From Planctomycetota bacterium (GTDB taxonomy: Bacteria; Planctomycetota; PLA2; JAEUHO01), in assembly GCA_026647295.1 (NCBI GenBank), contig JAPKHB010000004.1:1-29887 (forward strand): a stretch of 29,887 bases of DNA, read 5' to 3'. Every line of letters starts with the position of its first letter. The stretch's first letter is position 1. Below the pieces are notes generated by a model. The model searched no databases, was not told the origin of the DNA, and worked only from the letters and a program-made list of their open reading frames with translations. A program made the position numbers and the translations under genes. Below are positions 1 to 7,726 of the stretch, one piece after another.

Positions 1-678
1 GCGCAGATCGCCCGCCGCGACCGCACGCTGTGGAACGTCCTGCTGGGCTACTCGTGGTTCTGGCTGCTCGGCGGCGTGTGCCTCCTGGCCGCCAACGCCT
101 ACGGGCGCCTGCAACTGGGGCTCGGCAACCTGGGCACGAGCCTCCTGCTCGGCGCCCTCTCCGTGGGCATCGGCCTGGGCAGCGCCCTGGTGGGGCGGCG
201 CCTGCGCGGGAAGGTGGGCCTTCGGCCGGTCGTCGGCGGCGCGGTGGCCCTCGTGCTGCTGCTGGGCGCGCTGGGGCTCGTCCCGGTGCACAGCCCCTCG
301 GCCGAGGACCTCGCCCTCCTCGCCCGGCACGAAGCCGATCCGGCCGCCGACCGCGGCGCGCTGCCGGGCATCCCGCGCGCGGGGGTCGGGACGCTCGGGG
401 CGGCCTTCGTCCTCTTCTTCCTGCTGGGCGGCGCCGCGGGCTTCTACTCGGTCCCGTTGCTCGCCACCATCCAGGCGCGCCCCGCCGCCGCGGACAAGGG
501 CCGCGCCTTCGCCGCCGCCAACTGGCTCAACTGGGCGTTCATCCTGCTCGGTTCGGTCGTCTACGGCACCGGGATGCGCTGGCTCGAGCACCGCGCCCAC
601 CACCTCCTGCTCGGGATGGGTGTCCTGACGGCCCTCGTGTCGCTCTGGGTGCTGCCCCGCGCCCGCGCGCGGGGCTGA
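1..678 (+). CDS. MFS transporter, LplT-like (5' end outside window)
   Basis: The frame is open from base 1 and stops with TGA at 676-678, so only the C-terminal 225 residues or so are present. They hold at least five hydrophobic helices separated by short basic loops (for example VGRRLRGKVG), as in the C-terminal half of a major facilitator. The segment AGFYSVPLLATIQARPA followed by the KGRAFAAANWLNW block resembles the lysophospholipid transporter LplT and the MFS half of acyltransferase fusions, where a GFF-VPL-A-LQ signature precedes a conserved Asn-containing helix. A role in flipping or moving lysophospholipid across the inner membrane is therefore likely but inferred; the N-terminal half needed to settle the subfamily is missing. 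The gene converges on metF, with a palindrome between them. Confidence 0.75.
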   Translation, partial: AQIARRDRTLWNVLLGYSWFWLLGGVCLLAANAYGRLQLGLGNLGTSLLLGALSVGIGLGSALVGRRLRGKVGLRPVVGGAVALVLLLGALGLVPVHSPSAEDLALLARHEADPAADRGALPGIPRAGVGTLGAAFVLFFLLGGAAGFYSVPLLATIQARPAAADKGRAFAAANWLNWAFILLGSVVYGTGMRWLEHRAHHLLLGMGVLTALVSLWVLPRARARG

Positions 679-691
679 CGCCCCCGTCCGC

Positions 692-716
692 GGCGGGCGG
701 GCGCGCGCCCGCCGGT
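692..716. terminator. GC palindrome between convergent genes
   Basis: Bases 697-712 form a perfect 16-bp palindrome (GCGGGCGC and its complement) in the 42-bp gap between the convergent MFS and metF stop codons. It could fold on either transcript and act as a bidirectional terminator. No T tract follows, so the call rests on position and symmetry only. Confidence 0.4.
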
Positions 717-720
717 GCGA

Positions 721-1668
721 TCACAGGTCCAACTGCTCCAGCACCCGCGCGATGGCGCGGCTGTTCTGCATGACGTAGAAGTGCACGGAGGGCACGCCCT
801 TGTCGAGGAGTTCGCGCGTCTGCGCCAGCGCCCACTCGATGCCCACCTCCGTCACCCGGCCGTCCGGCGCCGCCTCGATCGCCGACGAGAGCGCGCTCGG
901 CACCTCGCAGTAGAAGGTGCGCGGGATCGTCTCCAGGTGCTTGCGCAACGTGAGGATCTTGATGCCCGGGAGGATGGGCACGTCGATCCCCGCCGCGCGG
1001 CAGCGGTCGACGTACTCGAAGTAGTGCCGGTTGTCGAAGAACATCTGGGTGACGATGTAGTGCGCGCCCATCTCCACCTTGCGCTTCGTCCAACGGATGT
1101 CCGCCTCGAGGTTGGGCGCCTCGAAGTGCTTCTCCGGATAGCCCGCCGCCCCGATGCAGAAGTCGGTCGGGTCGGCGTCGAGGAGTTCCTCCAGGTACTT
1201 GCCGCGGTTCATGTCGGCGATCTGCCCGATCAGGTCCGACGCGTGGTCGTTGCGCGAGCGCCCGGGGGCGAGCGGCTTGCGGTAGCCGCTGTCGTCGCCG
1301 CGGATGGCGAGCACGTTCTCGATGCCGAGGTACCGTAGCTCGATGAGGAAGTCCTCGGTCTCCTGGCGCGTGAAGCCTTCGCACAGCACGTGGGGCACCG
1401 CGTCCACGCCGTACTTGTTCTGGATGAGCGCGCACACGCCCAGGGTCCCGGGCCGCTTGCGCTTGATGCGCTTCTGGTAGCCGTCGCGGCTCTCCTCGTA
1501 GACCACCTCGGCCGCGTGGCTCGTCACGTCCAGGAAGGGCGGCCGGTGCTCGACCAGGTCCTCGACGAGCCGCACGAGGCTCTGGAAGTCGCCCCCGCGC
1601 AGGGGGGGGATGATCTCGAAGGAGATGAGCGGCCCCTTGGCCTGGGCCAGGTGCTCGGTGACCTTCAT
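721..1668 (-). CDS. metF: Methylenetetrahydrofolate reductase
   Basis: This encodes a 315-residue MetF-type flavoprotein that reduces 5,10-methylene-THF to 5-methyl-THF for methionine synthesis. The TIM-barrel signatures are visible in order: the N-terminal strand LISFEIIPP with the catalytic Glu, FLDVTSHAAE in place of the usual VTYGAGG, then YLGIENVLAIRGDD (the G-D-D/P loop), ADPTDFCIGAAGYPEKH, KVEMGAHYIVTQMFFDN, and PILPGIKILTL. The open frame extends to 1776, but the ATG at 1668 is chosen because homology begins there; the upstream 36 residues are Pro/Arg-rich, as expected of read-through. Length matches the short bacterial MetF without a regulatory domain. The altered second strand is shared with a MetF subgroup I recall from Bacteroidetes and related phyla. 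The gene is divergent from the amidase at 1839. Confidence 0.93.
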   Translation of the reverse strand: MKVTEHLAQAKGPLISFEIIPPLRGGDFQSLVRLVEDLVEHRPPFLDVTSHAAEVVYEESRDGYQKRIKRKRPGTLGVCALIQNKYGVDAVPHVLCEGFTRQETEDFLIELRYLGIENVLAIRGDDSGYRKPLAPGRSRNDHASDLIGQIADMNRGKYLEELLDADPTDFCIGAAGYPEKHFEAPNLEADIRWTKRKVEMGAHYIVTQMFFDNRHYFEYVDRCRAAGIDVPILPGIKILTLRKHLETIPRTFYCEVPSALSSAIEAAPDGRVTEVGIEWALAQTRELLDKGVPSVHFYVMQNSRAIARVLEQLDL

Positions 1669-1838
1669 GGGGGTTCCCGGACGCGAGGGACGGCGGCGCG
1701 TCGCCGGCCGGCCCACCTTAGTCCGTCGCCCCCCCGGGACCCAGGACGGTGGATGGACCGCGCCCGCCTGTGTCATGCCCCCGGCGCGGGGGCCGCCCCC
1801 GGGGCTGGGGGAGGGGTGGGGGACGATGGGAGGGAGCC

Positions 1839-2591
1839 ATGTGCGAACGCATTCCCCGTCCGGCCCCGGGCTCCGCGCCGCCAGGAAATCAGGCTCACGC
1901 GGACGCGGGCCTGGGCCGGCGGGCCTTCCTCCTCGGCCTGGGAGGCGTGTTGATCGGGGCCTGCACCGCCCCGGCGTCCCCCCGGGGCTGGGCCGCTCGG
2001 GGCGGCTGGGCGCGGGCCGGCCCGGGTCCGGGTGCCCGAGGCCACGTGCCGGGCCCCGCGTTGAACCGCCCGGGCCCCGAAGCCCCCCTTGCGGTGGTCC
2101 GCCGGGCGCAGTGGGGCGCCCGCCCGCTGCGCCCCAATCACGATCCGATGGCCGACGTCGCGCGGCTCACCCTCCACCACACGGCCATGGAGGAGGAACT
2201 TCGCGACCGCGACGACGCCGCGGCCGTGCGCGCGATCCAGGCCTTCCACCAGGACGGCCGGGGCTGGGCCGACATCGGCTACCACTGGCTGATCGGCCGC
2301 GACGGGCGCGTCTACGAGGGCCGGCCGCTCGGGGTGCAGGGGGCGCACGCGGGAGGCTCGAACAACGTCGGCAACCTCGGGGTCAGCGTGATCGGCGACT
2401 TCAGCGCGCGCCTGCCGGAACCGCCGCAACTCCACGCCGTGCGGGCCTTCCTGGCCCGGGCGGTGCGCCGCCACGGCCTGGGCCCCGCCTCCGTGTTCGG
2501 GCACCGGGACTTCAAGGCCACCGCCTGCCCGGGGGACGCGCTCTACGCCTGGCTCTTGGAGCGCAAGCAGGACGGCTGGGCGGCGGCGTAG
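1839..2591 (+). CDS. N-acetylmuramoyl-L-alanine amidase (PGRP/amidase_2), exported lipoprotein
   Basis: This is a 250-residue protein with an N-terminal export signal: a twin Arg at residues 27-28 (GLGRRAF), a hydrophobic stretch, and a lipobox-like IGAC with Cys42. It is therefore probably a Tat-exported lipoprotein. After a Gly/Pro-rich linker comes a type-2 amidase/PGRP domain, which cuts the bond between MurNAc and L-Ala of peptidoglycan. Zinc ligands appear intact: His113 or His114 in LTLHHTA, His222 and Cys230 in GHRDFKATACPG, with Tyr148 (IGYHWLI) and Lys226 matching catalytic residues of T7 lysozyme. The ATG at 1839 is chosen over upstream in-frame starts because it has a GGGAGGGAG ribosome-binding site and begins the signal peptide. 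It converges on the tonB-like gene with only 18 bp between stops. Likely wall remodelling or recycling. Confidence 0.9.
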   Translation: MCERIPRPAPGSAPPGNQAHADAGLGRRAFLLGLGGVLIGACTAPASPRGWAARGGWARAGPGPGARGHVPGPALNRPGPEAPLAVVRRAQWGARPLRPNHDPMADVARLTLHHTAMEEELRDRDDAAAVRAIQAFHQDGRGWADIGYHWLIGRDGRVYEGRPLGVQGAHAGGSNNVGNLGVSVIGDFSARLPEPPQLHAVRAFLARAVRRHGLGPASVFGHRDFKATACPGDALYAWLLERKQDGWAAA

Positions 2592-2609
2592 GGGCGCGGG
2601 CCGACGCGA

Positions 2610-3401
2610 TCAGGCGCCGGTGCGAAACTCCACCCGCCGGCGCGCCCAGACCTCGCGCCCGGGCGGCTCGAAGCGAAAGGCCCGCACGAGCGCGAGCGCG
2701 GCCTGGTCCAGGCGGGGAACGCCGCTCGCCTCGGCCAGCCGCGCCGCGCCCACGGTGCCGTCGGCCGCCACCCGGAACTCGACCAGCACGGAGCCCTCCT
2801 CGCCCCGGCGGCGCGACTCGGCGGGGTAGAAGTCCGAAAGGCGCGGCGCGCGCAGCACCCGCAGCCGCGGCGGCCCCGCCGCCGGCGCCGCGGCGCCGCC
2901 GCCAACCCGGGCGGGCGGCGCGGCCGCCACGGGCCCTGGCGGCGAGGGCTCCGGCGCCGTGGCGGGCGCTGCTGCGGGGGGCGCGTCGCGCGGCGCCCGG
3001 CGTTTGATCCGAACCGGGAGTTCGAGCACCGAGAGGAGCGGCGGCGGCGGGGTCGGCTCCACCGGCGCCGCGAGCACCTCGAACTCCCCTGCCGACTCCG
3101 GAGCGTCCGCCTCCGGGATCGGGGGCACCACGCCCGAAGGAGGGGACGGGGACGGCTCGACCCACCCGGGGTCTTCGCTCTGCGCGGCCGCCGGTTCCCA
3201 CGGCTCGGCGCGCTCGGCGGGGAACCCGAGTTCCACGCGGGCGCTTGCGCCGTCGGCTCCCACGGGCCGGGCCGGCGCCGGGCCCAGGAGCAGCCAACCC
3301 ACCAGCGCGCCGTGGAGCACGAGGCTAAGAAGCAGCGCGAGGTGGCCGACGCCGAGGGAAGCCGCGCGCGCCGCCACGGGGAGGGGAGCAGGCCCGCTCA
3401 T
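2610..3401 (-). CDS. Energy transducer TonB family protein
   Basis: This 263-residue protein has the classic TonB layout: a short cytoplasmic start, one membrane helix (about residues 17-39), a long Pro/Ala/Glu-rich periplasmic spacer with two PPP-type stretches, and a C-terminal TonB domain (about 170-263). The C-domain shows the usual pattern: YPAESRRRGEEGSVLVEFRV, DGTVGAARLAEASGVPRLD, AALALVRAFRFEP. It would couple the inner-membrane proton-motive force to outer-membrane receptors, but no exbB/exbD or receptor gene lies nearby, so the partner is unknown. TonB-fold proteins without a receptor partner are common. It is divergent from rtcB. A TAGAGT hexamer sits only 7 nt before the ATG, implying a very short leader. 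Confidence 0.88.
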   Translation of the reverse strand: MSGPAPLPVAARAASLGVGHLALLLSLVLHGALVGWLLLGPAPARPVGADGASARVELGFPAERAEPWEPAAAQSEDPGWVEPSPSPPSGVVPPIPEADAPESAGEFEVLAAPVEPTPPPPLLSVLELPVRIKRRAPRDAPPAAAPATAPEPSPPGPVAAAPPARVGGGAAAPAAGPPRLRVLRAPRLSDFYPAESRRRGEEGSVLVEFRVAADGTVGAARLAEASGVPRLDQAALALVRAFRFEPPGREVWARRRVEFRTGA

Positions 3402-3520
3402 CGCCCCGACTCTACGGTCCCGGCGCGCGCGGGGGGGGGGCCGGCCGCCCGGGCCCGGAGGCCCAACCTTGCGGCGCCATGACGCCGGGCCCAGGGCCCA
3501 CCCCTACACTGCGCGGCGCC
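3402..3520. promoter_or_regulatory. Divergent tonB-like/rtcB promoter region
   Basis: This 119-bp gap separates two divergent genes. Leftward, TAGAGT (complement of 3409-3414) lies 7 nt before the tonB-like ATG. Rightward, TACACT at 3505-3510 lies 10 nt before the rtcB ATG. Both fit a -10 hexamer TANNNT placed so close to the start that the mRNA would have almost no leader. No convincing -35 box is visible for either. The middle is a run of G/C with no other structure I trust. Confidence 0.4.
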
Positions 3521-4714
3521 ATGCGCTACGAGTTGATCGAGACGCCGGGGGCCGTGCCCATCAAGGCCTGGACGAAGGGCGTGCCCGTCGAGGAGCAGGC
3601 CCGGCGCCAGCTCCAGAACGTCGCGCGCCTGCCGTTCATCCACCGCTGGGTGGCGGCGATGCCCGACGTGCACTGGGGCATCGGGGCCACGGTCGGGAGC
3701 GTGATCCCGACCCACAAGGCCATCATCCCGGCGGCCGTCGGCGTGGACATCGGCTGCGGGATGATGGCCGCCCGCACCTCGCTGCGGGCGGTCGACCTGC
3801 CCGACGACCTCAAGCCGCTGCGCGCGGCCATCGAGAACGCCGTCCCGGTCGGCATGGCGAGCCACGCCCGCACCGCCCCGGCCGCCGAGCCCGCCTGGGC
3901 CCGCCTGGGCCCCGAGCTCGAGGCGCTGCGCCGGCGCCACCCCGCCCTGGGTCGCAAGGACGCGGGGGCGCAGCTCGGCACGCTGGGCAGCGGGAACCAC
4001 TTCATCGAGGTGTGCCTGGACGAGAACCAGCGCGTGTGGCTCATGCTCCACAGCGGTTCACGCAACGCCGGCAACCAGATCGGCCGCTACTTCATCGAGC
4101 GGGCGCGCGAGGACCTGCGCCACCACCTGCGCAACCTCCCCGACAAGGACCTCGCCTACCTCGAGGAAGGCAGCGAGCACTTCGACGAGTACGTGCGGGC
4201 CGTGGATTGGGCCCAGCGCTACGCGCGCGCCAACCGCGAGGCGATGATGACCCTCATCCTGGACGCCCTGGCCGGCGTGCCGCACCTTCCGTCCTTCTCG
4301 GTCACGGACGAGGTGGTGAACTGCCACCACAACTACGTGGCCCGGGAGTGGCACTACGGGGCGGAGGTCTACGTGACGCGCAAGGGGGCGGTGCGCGCCG
4401 GCCTCGGCGAGCTCGGGATCATCCCGGGCAGCATGGGCGTTCGGTCCTACATCGTGCGCGGCCTGGGCAATCCCGAGAGCTTCGAGAGCTGCAGCCACGG
4501 CGCGGGCCGCGCCATGAGCCGCAACGAGGCCCGCAAGCGCTTCACGCTCGAGGACCACGCGCGGATGACCGCGGGCGTGGAGTGCCGCAAGGACCCCGGC
4601 GTGCTCGACGAAACGCCCGCGGCCTACAAGTCCATCGACGCGGTGATGGCGGCCCAGGAGGATCTGGTCGCGGTGGTCCACACCCTCAAGCAGGTGGTGT
4701 GCGTGAAGGGGTAG
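3521..4714 (+). CDS. rtcB: RNA-splicing ligase RtcB
   Basis: This 397-residue RtcB ligase joins RNA 3'-phosphate (or 2',3'-cyclic phosphate) ends to 5'-OH ends using Mn2+ and GTP, in RNA repair or tRNA splicing. All signature blocks are present: PDVHWGIG (49-54), GVDIGCGM with the metal-binding Cys79, LGSGNHFIEV (Asn159, His160), HSGSRNAG (His177), NCHHNYV (His269/270), the RKGAVRAGLGELGIIPGSMG loop, and SHGAGR with the guanylylated His326. It ends in VVHTLKQVVCVKG, a typical RtcB tail. Length matches the E. coli enzyme (about 408). The ATG at 3521 is preferred to the one at 3479 because homology starts with MRYELI. No rtcA or rtcR neighbour is seen. Confidence 0.96.
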   Translation: MRYELIETPGAVPIKAWTKGVPVEEQARRQLQNVARLPFIHRWVAAMPDVHWGIGATVGSVIPTHKAIIPAAVGVDIGCGMMAARTSLRAVDLPDDLKPLRAAIENAVPVGMASHARTAPAAEPAWARLGPELEALRRRHPALGRKDAGAQLGTLGSGNHFIEVCLDENQRVWLMLHSGSRNAGNQIGRYFIERAREDLRHHLRNLPDKDLAYLEEGSEHFDEYVRAVDWAQRYARANREAMMTLILDALAGVPHLPSFSVTDEVVNCHHNYVAREWHYGAEVYVTRKGAVRAGLGELGIIPGSMGVRSYIVRGLGNPESFESCSHGAGRAMSRNEARKRFTLEDHARMTAGVECRKDPGVLDETPAAYKSIDAVMAAQEDLVAVVHTLKQVVCVKG

Positions 4715-4776
4715 GGGTCGCGAAACCCGGAGGCGCGGGTCCGGGTACGGACGGACGCCCCCCCGGAGAGCCGCCC

Positions 4777-5781
4777 GTGCGCCCGTCCGTCCCCGCCCTG
4801 GCCGTCCTCCTCCTGCTCGGGCCGCTGGCCCCCGCGGCCCCGGCGGGCGGGCCCGCGGAGGACGGGCCGCCGGTCGCGCGCCGCGCGGGCCGGATCGAAC
4901 ACGGGGGCCGGTGGCGCGCCTGGCACGCCCTCCTGCCCCTCAACCACGACCCGGGCCGGCCGGTCCCCCTCGTCCTTGCGCTGCACGGGGGCGGGGGCAG
5001 CGGGGTCGGCTTCGACGCCGTCACCCACGGGCAGTTCACGCGGGAGGTCGCCCGCCGCGGCTGGGTGGTGGCGTTCCCCGAAGGCGTGGCAAACGGATGG
5101 AACGACGGCCGCCCGCTCACGGGCCGGCGCGAACGCGCGCGACGCGGCGTCGACGACGTCGCCTTCCTCTCCGCGCTGATCGACCACCTGCGGCAGACCC
5201 TGGGCGTGGACCCCGAGCGGGTCTACGCGACCGGCATCTCCAACGGCGGATTCATGGCGATCCGCCTCGCGCTCGACCTCTCGGAGAAGGTCGCCGCCGT
5301 CGCCGCCGTGACGGCGACGCTGCCCCGCGCACTGGCCGCCCGGGTTCCGACGCAGCCCGTCGGGCTGCTCCTGGCCAACGGAACGGCCGACCCCCTCGTG
5401 CCCTACGCCGGGGGCGAGGTGCGCGCCTTCGGCCGGTTGCGGGGCGCGGTGTTCTCCACCGACGAGACGATCGCCCGCTGGCGCGGCTGGGTCGGAGCCC
5501 GGCAAGACGCCCGGCAGGTCGCGATCCCCGACCGCGACCCCCACGACGGGACGCGCGCCACGCTCGCAACCTGGGAGGCCACCCGCGGAGCGGCCGTCGC
5601 GCGGCTGCGCATCGACGGCGGGGGCCACGCCTGGCCGGGCGGAAGGCAGTACCTGCCCGCGGCGCGCATCGGCCCGGTCAGCCGCGACCTGGACCTCGTC
5701 CCACTGCTCTTTGACTTCTTCGCGGCCCACCGGCGCGCCGCCCCCCCCGCGCCCGCGCCCAGCCCGCCGCGGCCCCGCTAG
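4777..5781 (+). CDS. Secreted alpha/beta-hydrolase esterase, LpqC/PHB depolymerase family
   Basis: Starting at the GTG at 4777 (GGAGAG 7 nt upstream), this gives 334 residues with a clear signal peptide ending near APAAPAG. The alpha/beta-hydrolase core has an oxyanion motif LALHGGGGSG (68-76), the nucleophile elbow GISNGG with Ser155, the acid Asp205 in NGTADPLVPY, and His284 in GGGHAWPGG. This order and spacing match the LpqC/polyhydroxybutyrate-depolymerase-like family, which also includes feruloyl and acetylxylan esterases. The natural substrate cannot be told from sequence; it is probably an extracellular or periplasmic ester. The C-terminal tail is Pro/Ala-rich. The frame stays open far upstream through rtcB, but that part is only a GC-rich shadow. 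The gene follows rtcB by 62 bp. Confidence 0.9.
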   Translation: MRPSVPALAVLLLLGPLAPAAPAGGPAEDGPPVARRAGRIEHGGRWRAWHALLPLNHDPGRPVPLVLALHGGGGSGVGFDAVTHGQFTREVARRGWVVAFPEGVANGWNDGRPLTGRRERARRGVDDVAFLSALIDHLRQTLGVDPERVYATGISNGGFMAIRLALDLSEKVAAVAAVTATLPRALAARVPTQPVGLLLANGTADPLVPYAGGEVRAFGRLRGAVFSTDETIARWRGWVGARQDARQVAIPDRDPHDGTRATLATWEATRGAAVARLRIDGGGHAWPGGRQYLPAARIGPVSRDLDLVPLLFDFFAAHRRAAPPAPAPSPPRPR

Positions 5782-5794
5782 GCCGTGTCCCCTC

Positions 5795-5812
5795 CCCCGG
5801 GCCGGCCCGGGG
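5795..5812 (+). terminator. 18-bp GC palindrome after the esterase gene
   Basis: CCCCGGG-CCGG-CCCGGGG forms a perfect palindrome starting 14 bp after the esterase stop. It would fold as a 7-bp stem with a 4-nt loop. No T run follows, so it is a hairpin-only terminator candidate that would separate the esterase from the next operon. Confidence 0.4.
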
Positions 5813-5814
5813 CC

Positions 5815-5844
5815 TTGCGCAGGCCGCGCGCCCCCCGGTACGCT
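5815..5844 (+). promoter_or_regulatory. Candidate promoter of the selenoprotein operon
   Basis: TTGCGC (5815-5820) and TACGCT (5839-5844) are separated by 18 bp, a fair match to a housekeeping promoter and similar in its -10 to the tRNA promoter at 26.17 kb (TACCGT). The predicted transcript start is near 5851, about 35 nt before the lipoprotein ATG. Confidence 0.45.
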
Positions 5845-5853
5845 TCGCGCGCG

Positions 5854-5870
5854 GCGCACGCGCCGTGCGC
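5854..5870 (+). promoter_or_regulatory. Leader hairpin next to the ribosome-binding site
   Basis: GCGCACG-CGC-CGTGCGC gives a 7-bp perfect stem with a 3-nt loop. It ends 2-3 nt before the TTGGGAGG ribosome-binding site of the lipoprotein gene, so it would lie at or just after the 5' end of the operon mRNA. It could stabilise the mRNA or bind a regulator; function is not known. Confidence 0.4.
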
Positions 5871-5885
5871 TGTTGGGAGGCTTGC

Positions 5886-6476
5886 ATGGGCCCTCTGCGG
5901 ACGTGTCATCGGATCCGGCGCGGCTTGGCCGCGGCCCTGGCGGCGCTGGGGCTCGGCGGGCTGGCCGCCGGCTGCGGCGGGGGCTCGCGCTCGGCCGAGG
6001 CGGGGCCGCCTTCGCCGCCACAGGTGCGCACCTTCGTCTTTCCCCACCTGCTCGAGATGAGCGGCTCCATCCTCGACACCCCGTCCACCTTCGACACGAG
6101 CATCTTCATCACCTACACCGCGGGGCTCGTCGACAACGTCGATCCCGCCCCCGGCGCCACGGTCGACCTGTTCCTGTTCGACGAGTTCTCCGGCGCGCCT
6201 GTCCAGGGCAGCGGGCCGGACGCCATCTGCAACCCGTGCCCGTTCCTGCTCGGGCCCCAGCAGCGCAAGGCCGTCTGCAACCTGGACAACCTGCTCGACA
6301 GCGCGGGGTACTGGGACTCCGGCCGCGCCGCCTTCACCGGCTTCGTGATGCTCGTCGTCACCGGCGACCCTGACGCCGTGGCCGTGCAGGCGGTGACGAC
6401 CCGCCGGGGCGAGGCGGCCACGGACCTCTCCGTGTTCGTCTTCGAGCCCCAGGAGATCCGCGCGCCCCCGCCGTAA
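5886..6476 (+). CDS. Small lipoprotein of unknown function (selenoprotein operon)
   Basis: The 196-residue product begins with a basic N-terminus, a hydrophobic helix and a lipobox LAAGC, so it should be a lipid-anchored exported protein. The mature part (RTFVFPHLLEMSGSILD..., VDLFLFDEFSG...) looks beta-rich and carries a CNPC motif in the middle (AICNPCPFLLGP) plus one more Cys in AVCNLDN. I do not recognise the family. The ATG at 5886 is chosen over the upstream in-frame ATG at 5865 because it has TTGGGAGG 6-7 nt before it. The stop is 17 bp before the selenocysteine-thioredoxin start, so co-transcription is very likely. Given the partner genes, a role with thiol chemistry at the cell surface is possible but only inferred from position. 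Confidence 0.75.
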   Translation: MGPLRTCHRIRRGLAAALAALGLGGLAAGCGGGSRSAEAGPPSPPQVRTFVFPHLLEMSGSILDTPSTFDTSIFITYTAGLVDNVDPAPGATVDLFLFDEFSGAPVQGSGPDAICNPCPFLLGPQQRKAVCNLDNLLDSAGYWDSGRAAFTGFVMLVVTGDPDAVAVQAVTTRRGEAATDLSVFVFEPQEIRAPPP

Positions 6477-6493
6477 CGTCCGGAGGAGTTCCG

Positions 6494-7681
6494 ATGCCCC
6501 CCAGCCTGCGCTTCCTCCTCGCGCTCGTCCTGCTCTGCGGCGCCCCGACGGGGTGGGCCCGGGCCGGCGAGGAGGAGTCCCCGCCCGCCCACCGCTTCGA
6601 CCGGGAGGACGTGCCGCTCGAAGGCGTGCTGGAGGCCCTCACCGACGAGAAGCCCCTGGCGCTGCTGGACTTCTTCCTGCCGGGGTGAGGCCCCTGCGAG
6701 TGGCTGGAGCGCACGCTCCTGCCGGATCCCCGGGTGGGACCCGAACTCGCCAAGTACCTGACCGCGCGGTTCACCTCGGGCACCGCGCCCGGGGACGCCG
6801 CCGCCGAGCGCTACGGCGTGCAGGCCTTTCCGACCCTTCTGGTCGTCAACCGCGCGGGCGCGGTCGTGGACGAGGTCGACTGGGGGAGCCCCGCAGAGCT
6901 CGCCGCCGACCTGGCGCGGGTCCGGGCGGGGCGCGACACCCTGCTCGCCCTGCGCGAGCGGCACGCTGAGGCGCCCGGCGACCTTGACGTGCGGCTCGCC
7001 CTGGCCGCCCGCCTGGTGATGCGCGCGCCGCAGGAGGCGGAAGCCCTCGTGAAGGAGGCCGAGGGCGAGCTCGCGGCGGCGACGCCCGACCAGCGGGCCC
7101 GCGCGCTGCTGGTCACGGCCGACAGCCAGGTGATGCGCGACCTGCACGCGGAGGCCCTCGCGGGGTACATGGCGGTGCTGCGGGCCTACCCCAAGACGCG
7201 CCACGCCGAGGAGGCCGCCATGATGGCGACCAACGCGCTGCCCATGGCCGGCGTCGAAGAAGGCCTGGCCTGGATCACCGAGGCCCTCGGCCTGGCCCCG
7301 GGCGAGGACGCCCGCACGGCGCTCGAAGACGTCCGCGCCGTGCTCTACGAACGGGGCGCCGACGAAGCGCTCCTGCGCCGGGGCAACGAAGCCGGCGACG
7401 ACGCGGAGTTGCTGAACCACTGCGCCTGGCAGTGCTTCCTGCGCAACCGCCACACGACGGCCGCCATCGGCTGGGCCCGGCGGGCCGTGGAACTCTCCGG
7501 CCGGGCCCCGCACGTCCTGGACACCCTGGCCAACCTCCTGGACCGGGCCGGGGAGCTCGAAGAGGCCATCCGGCTCGAGCAGGAGGCCCTCGAACGCGCC
7601 GAGGATCCGAAGGATCGGGCCCTGTACGAGGAGATCCTGGCCCGCATGCGGGCCGCAGCCCAGGTGCGCGCCGCGCGCTGA
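6494..7681 (+). CDS. Selenocysteine-containing thioredoxin-fold protein with TPR-like C-terminus
   Basis: Read with UGA 6686-6688 as selenocysteine, this is a 395-residue exported protein. Residues 1-24 are a signal peptide. Residues about 38-145 form a thioredoxin fold: LALLDFFLPG, then U65-G-P-C68 in the place of the C-G-P-C active site, then EWLERTLL and, after a helix, the cis-proline loop QAFPTLLVV (Pro113). Residues about 150-395 are Ala/Leu-rich helical pairs typical of TPR repeats. The frame is the same on both sides of the TGA, the downstream part has no good start of its own, and a SECIS-like hairpin follows. Ribosome-binding site CGGAGGAG precedes ATG 6494. It would work as a periplasmic or surface thiol-selenol oxidoreductase. 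The alternative, a nonsense pseudogene, is unlikely because the neighbour has the same feature. Confidence 0.85.
6686..6723 (+). promoter_or_regulatory. Selenocysteine UGA and bacterial-type SECIS hairpin (thioredoxin gene)
   Basis: The TGA at 6686-6688 is followed by a stem-loop at 6702-6723: GGC, a T-T mismatch, GGAGC, loop GCAC, GCTCC, mismatch, GCC. The loop starts 22 nt after the TGA and opens with G. Known bacterial SECIS elements have a short apical loop with an early G, 16-37 nt from the UGA, so this fits. It lies inside the coding sequence, as required in bacteria. Confidence 0.7.
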
Positions 7682-7726
7682 CGGGCGGTGGCGCACCGCC
7701 GGCCCCGCCGCCGGGTATCAGGCTCC

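Noticed and set aside
1610..3007. 465-residue plus-strand frame
   Set aside because: It overlaps the amidase and tonB-like genes in another frame and is Gly/Pro/Arg-rich without motifs.
2959..5781. 940-residue open frame on the plus strand
   Set aside because: Only the last 334 residues (from GTG 4777) are a real gene. The rest is Arg/Gly/Pro-rich shadow across the tonB-like and rtcB genes.
6734..7681. Internal GTG start giving a 315-residue protein after the first TGA
   Set aside because: No good ribosome-binding site, and it would begin inside the thioredoxin fold without its active site.
6113..7696. 527-residue antisense frame across the selenothioredoxin gene
   Set aside because: It is long only because of high GC. 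It has no family pattern, and the sense strand holds clear signal peptide, thioredoxin and TPR features.
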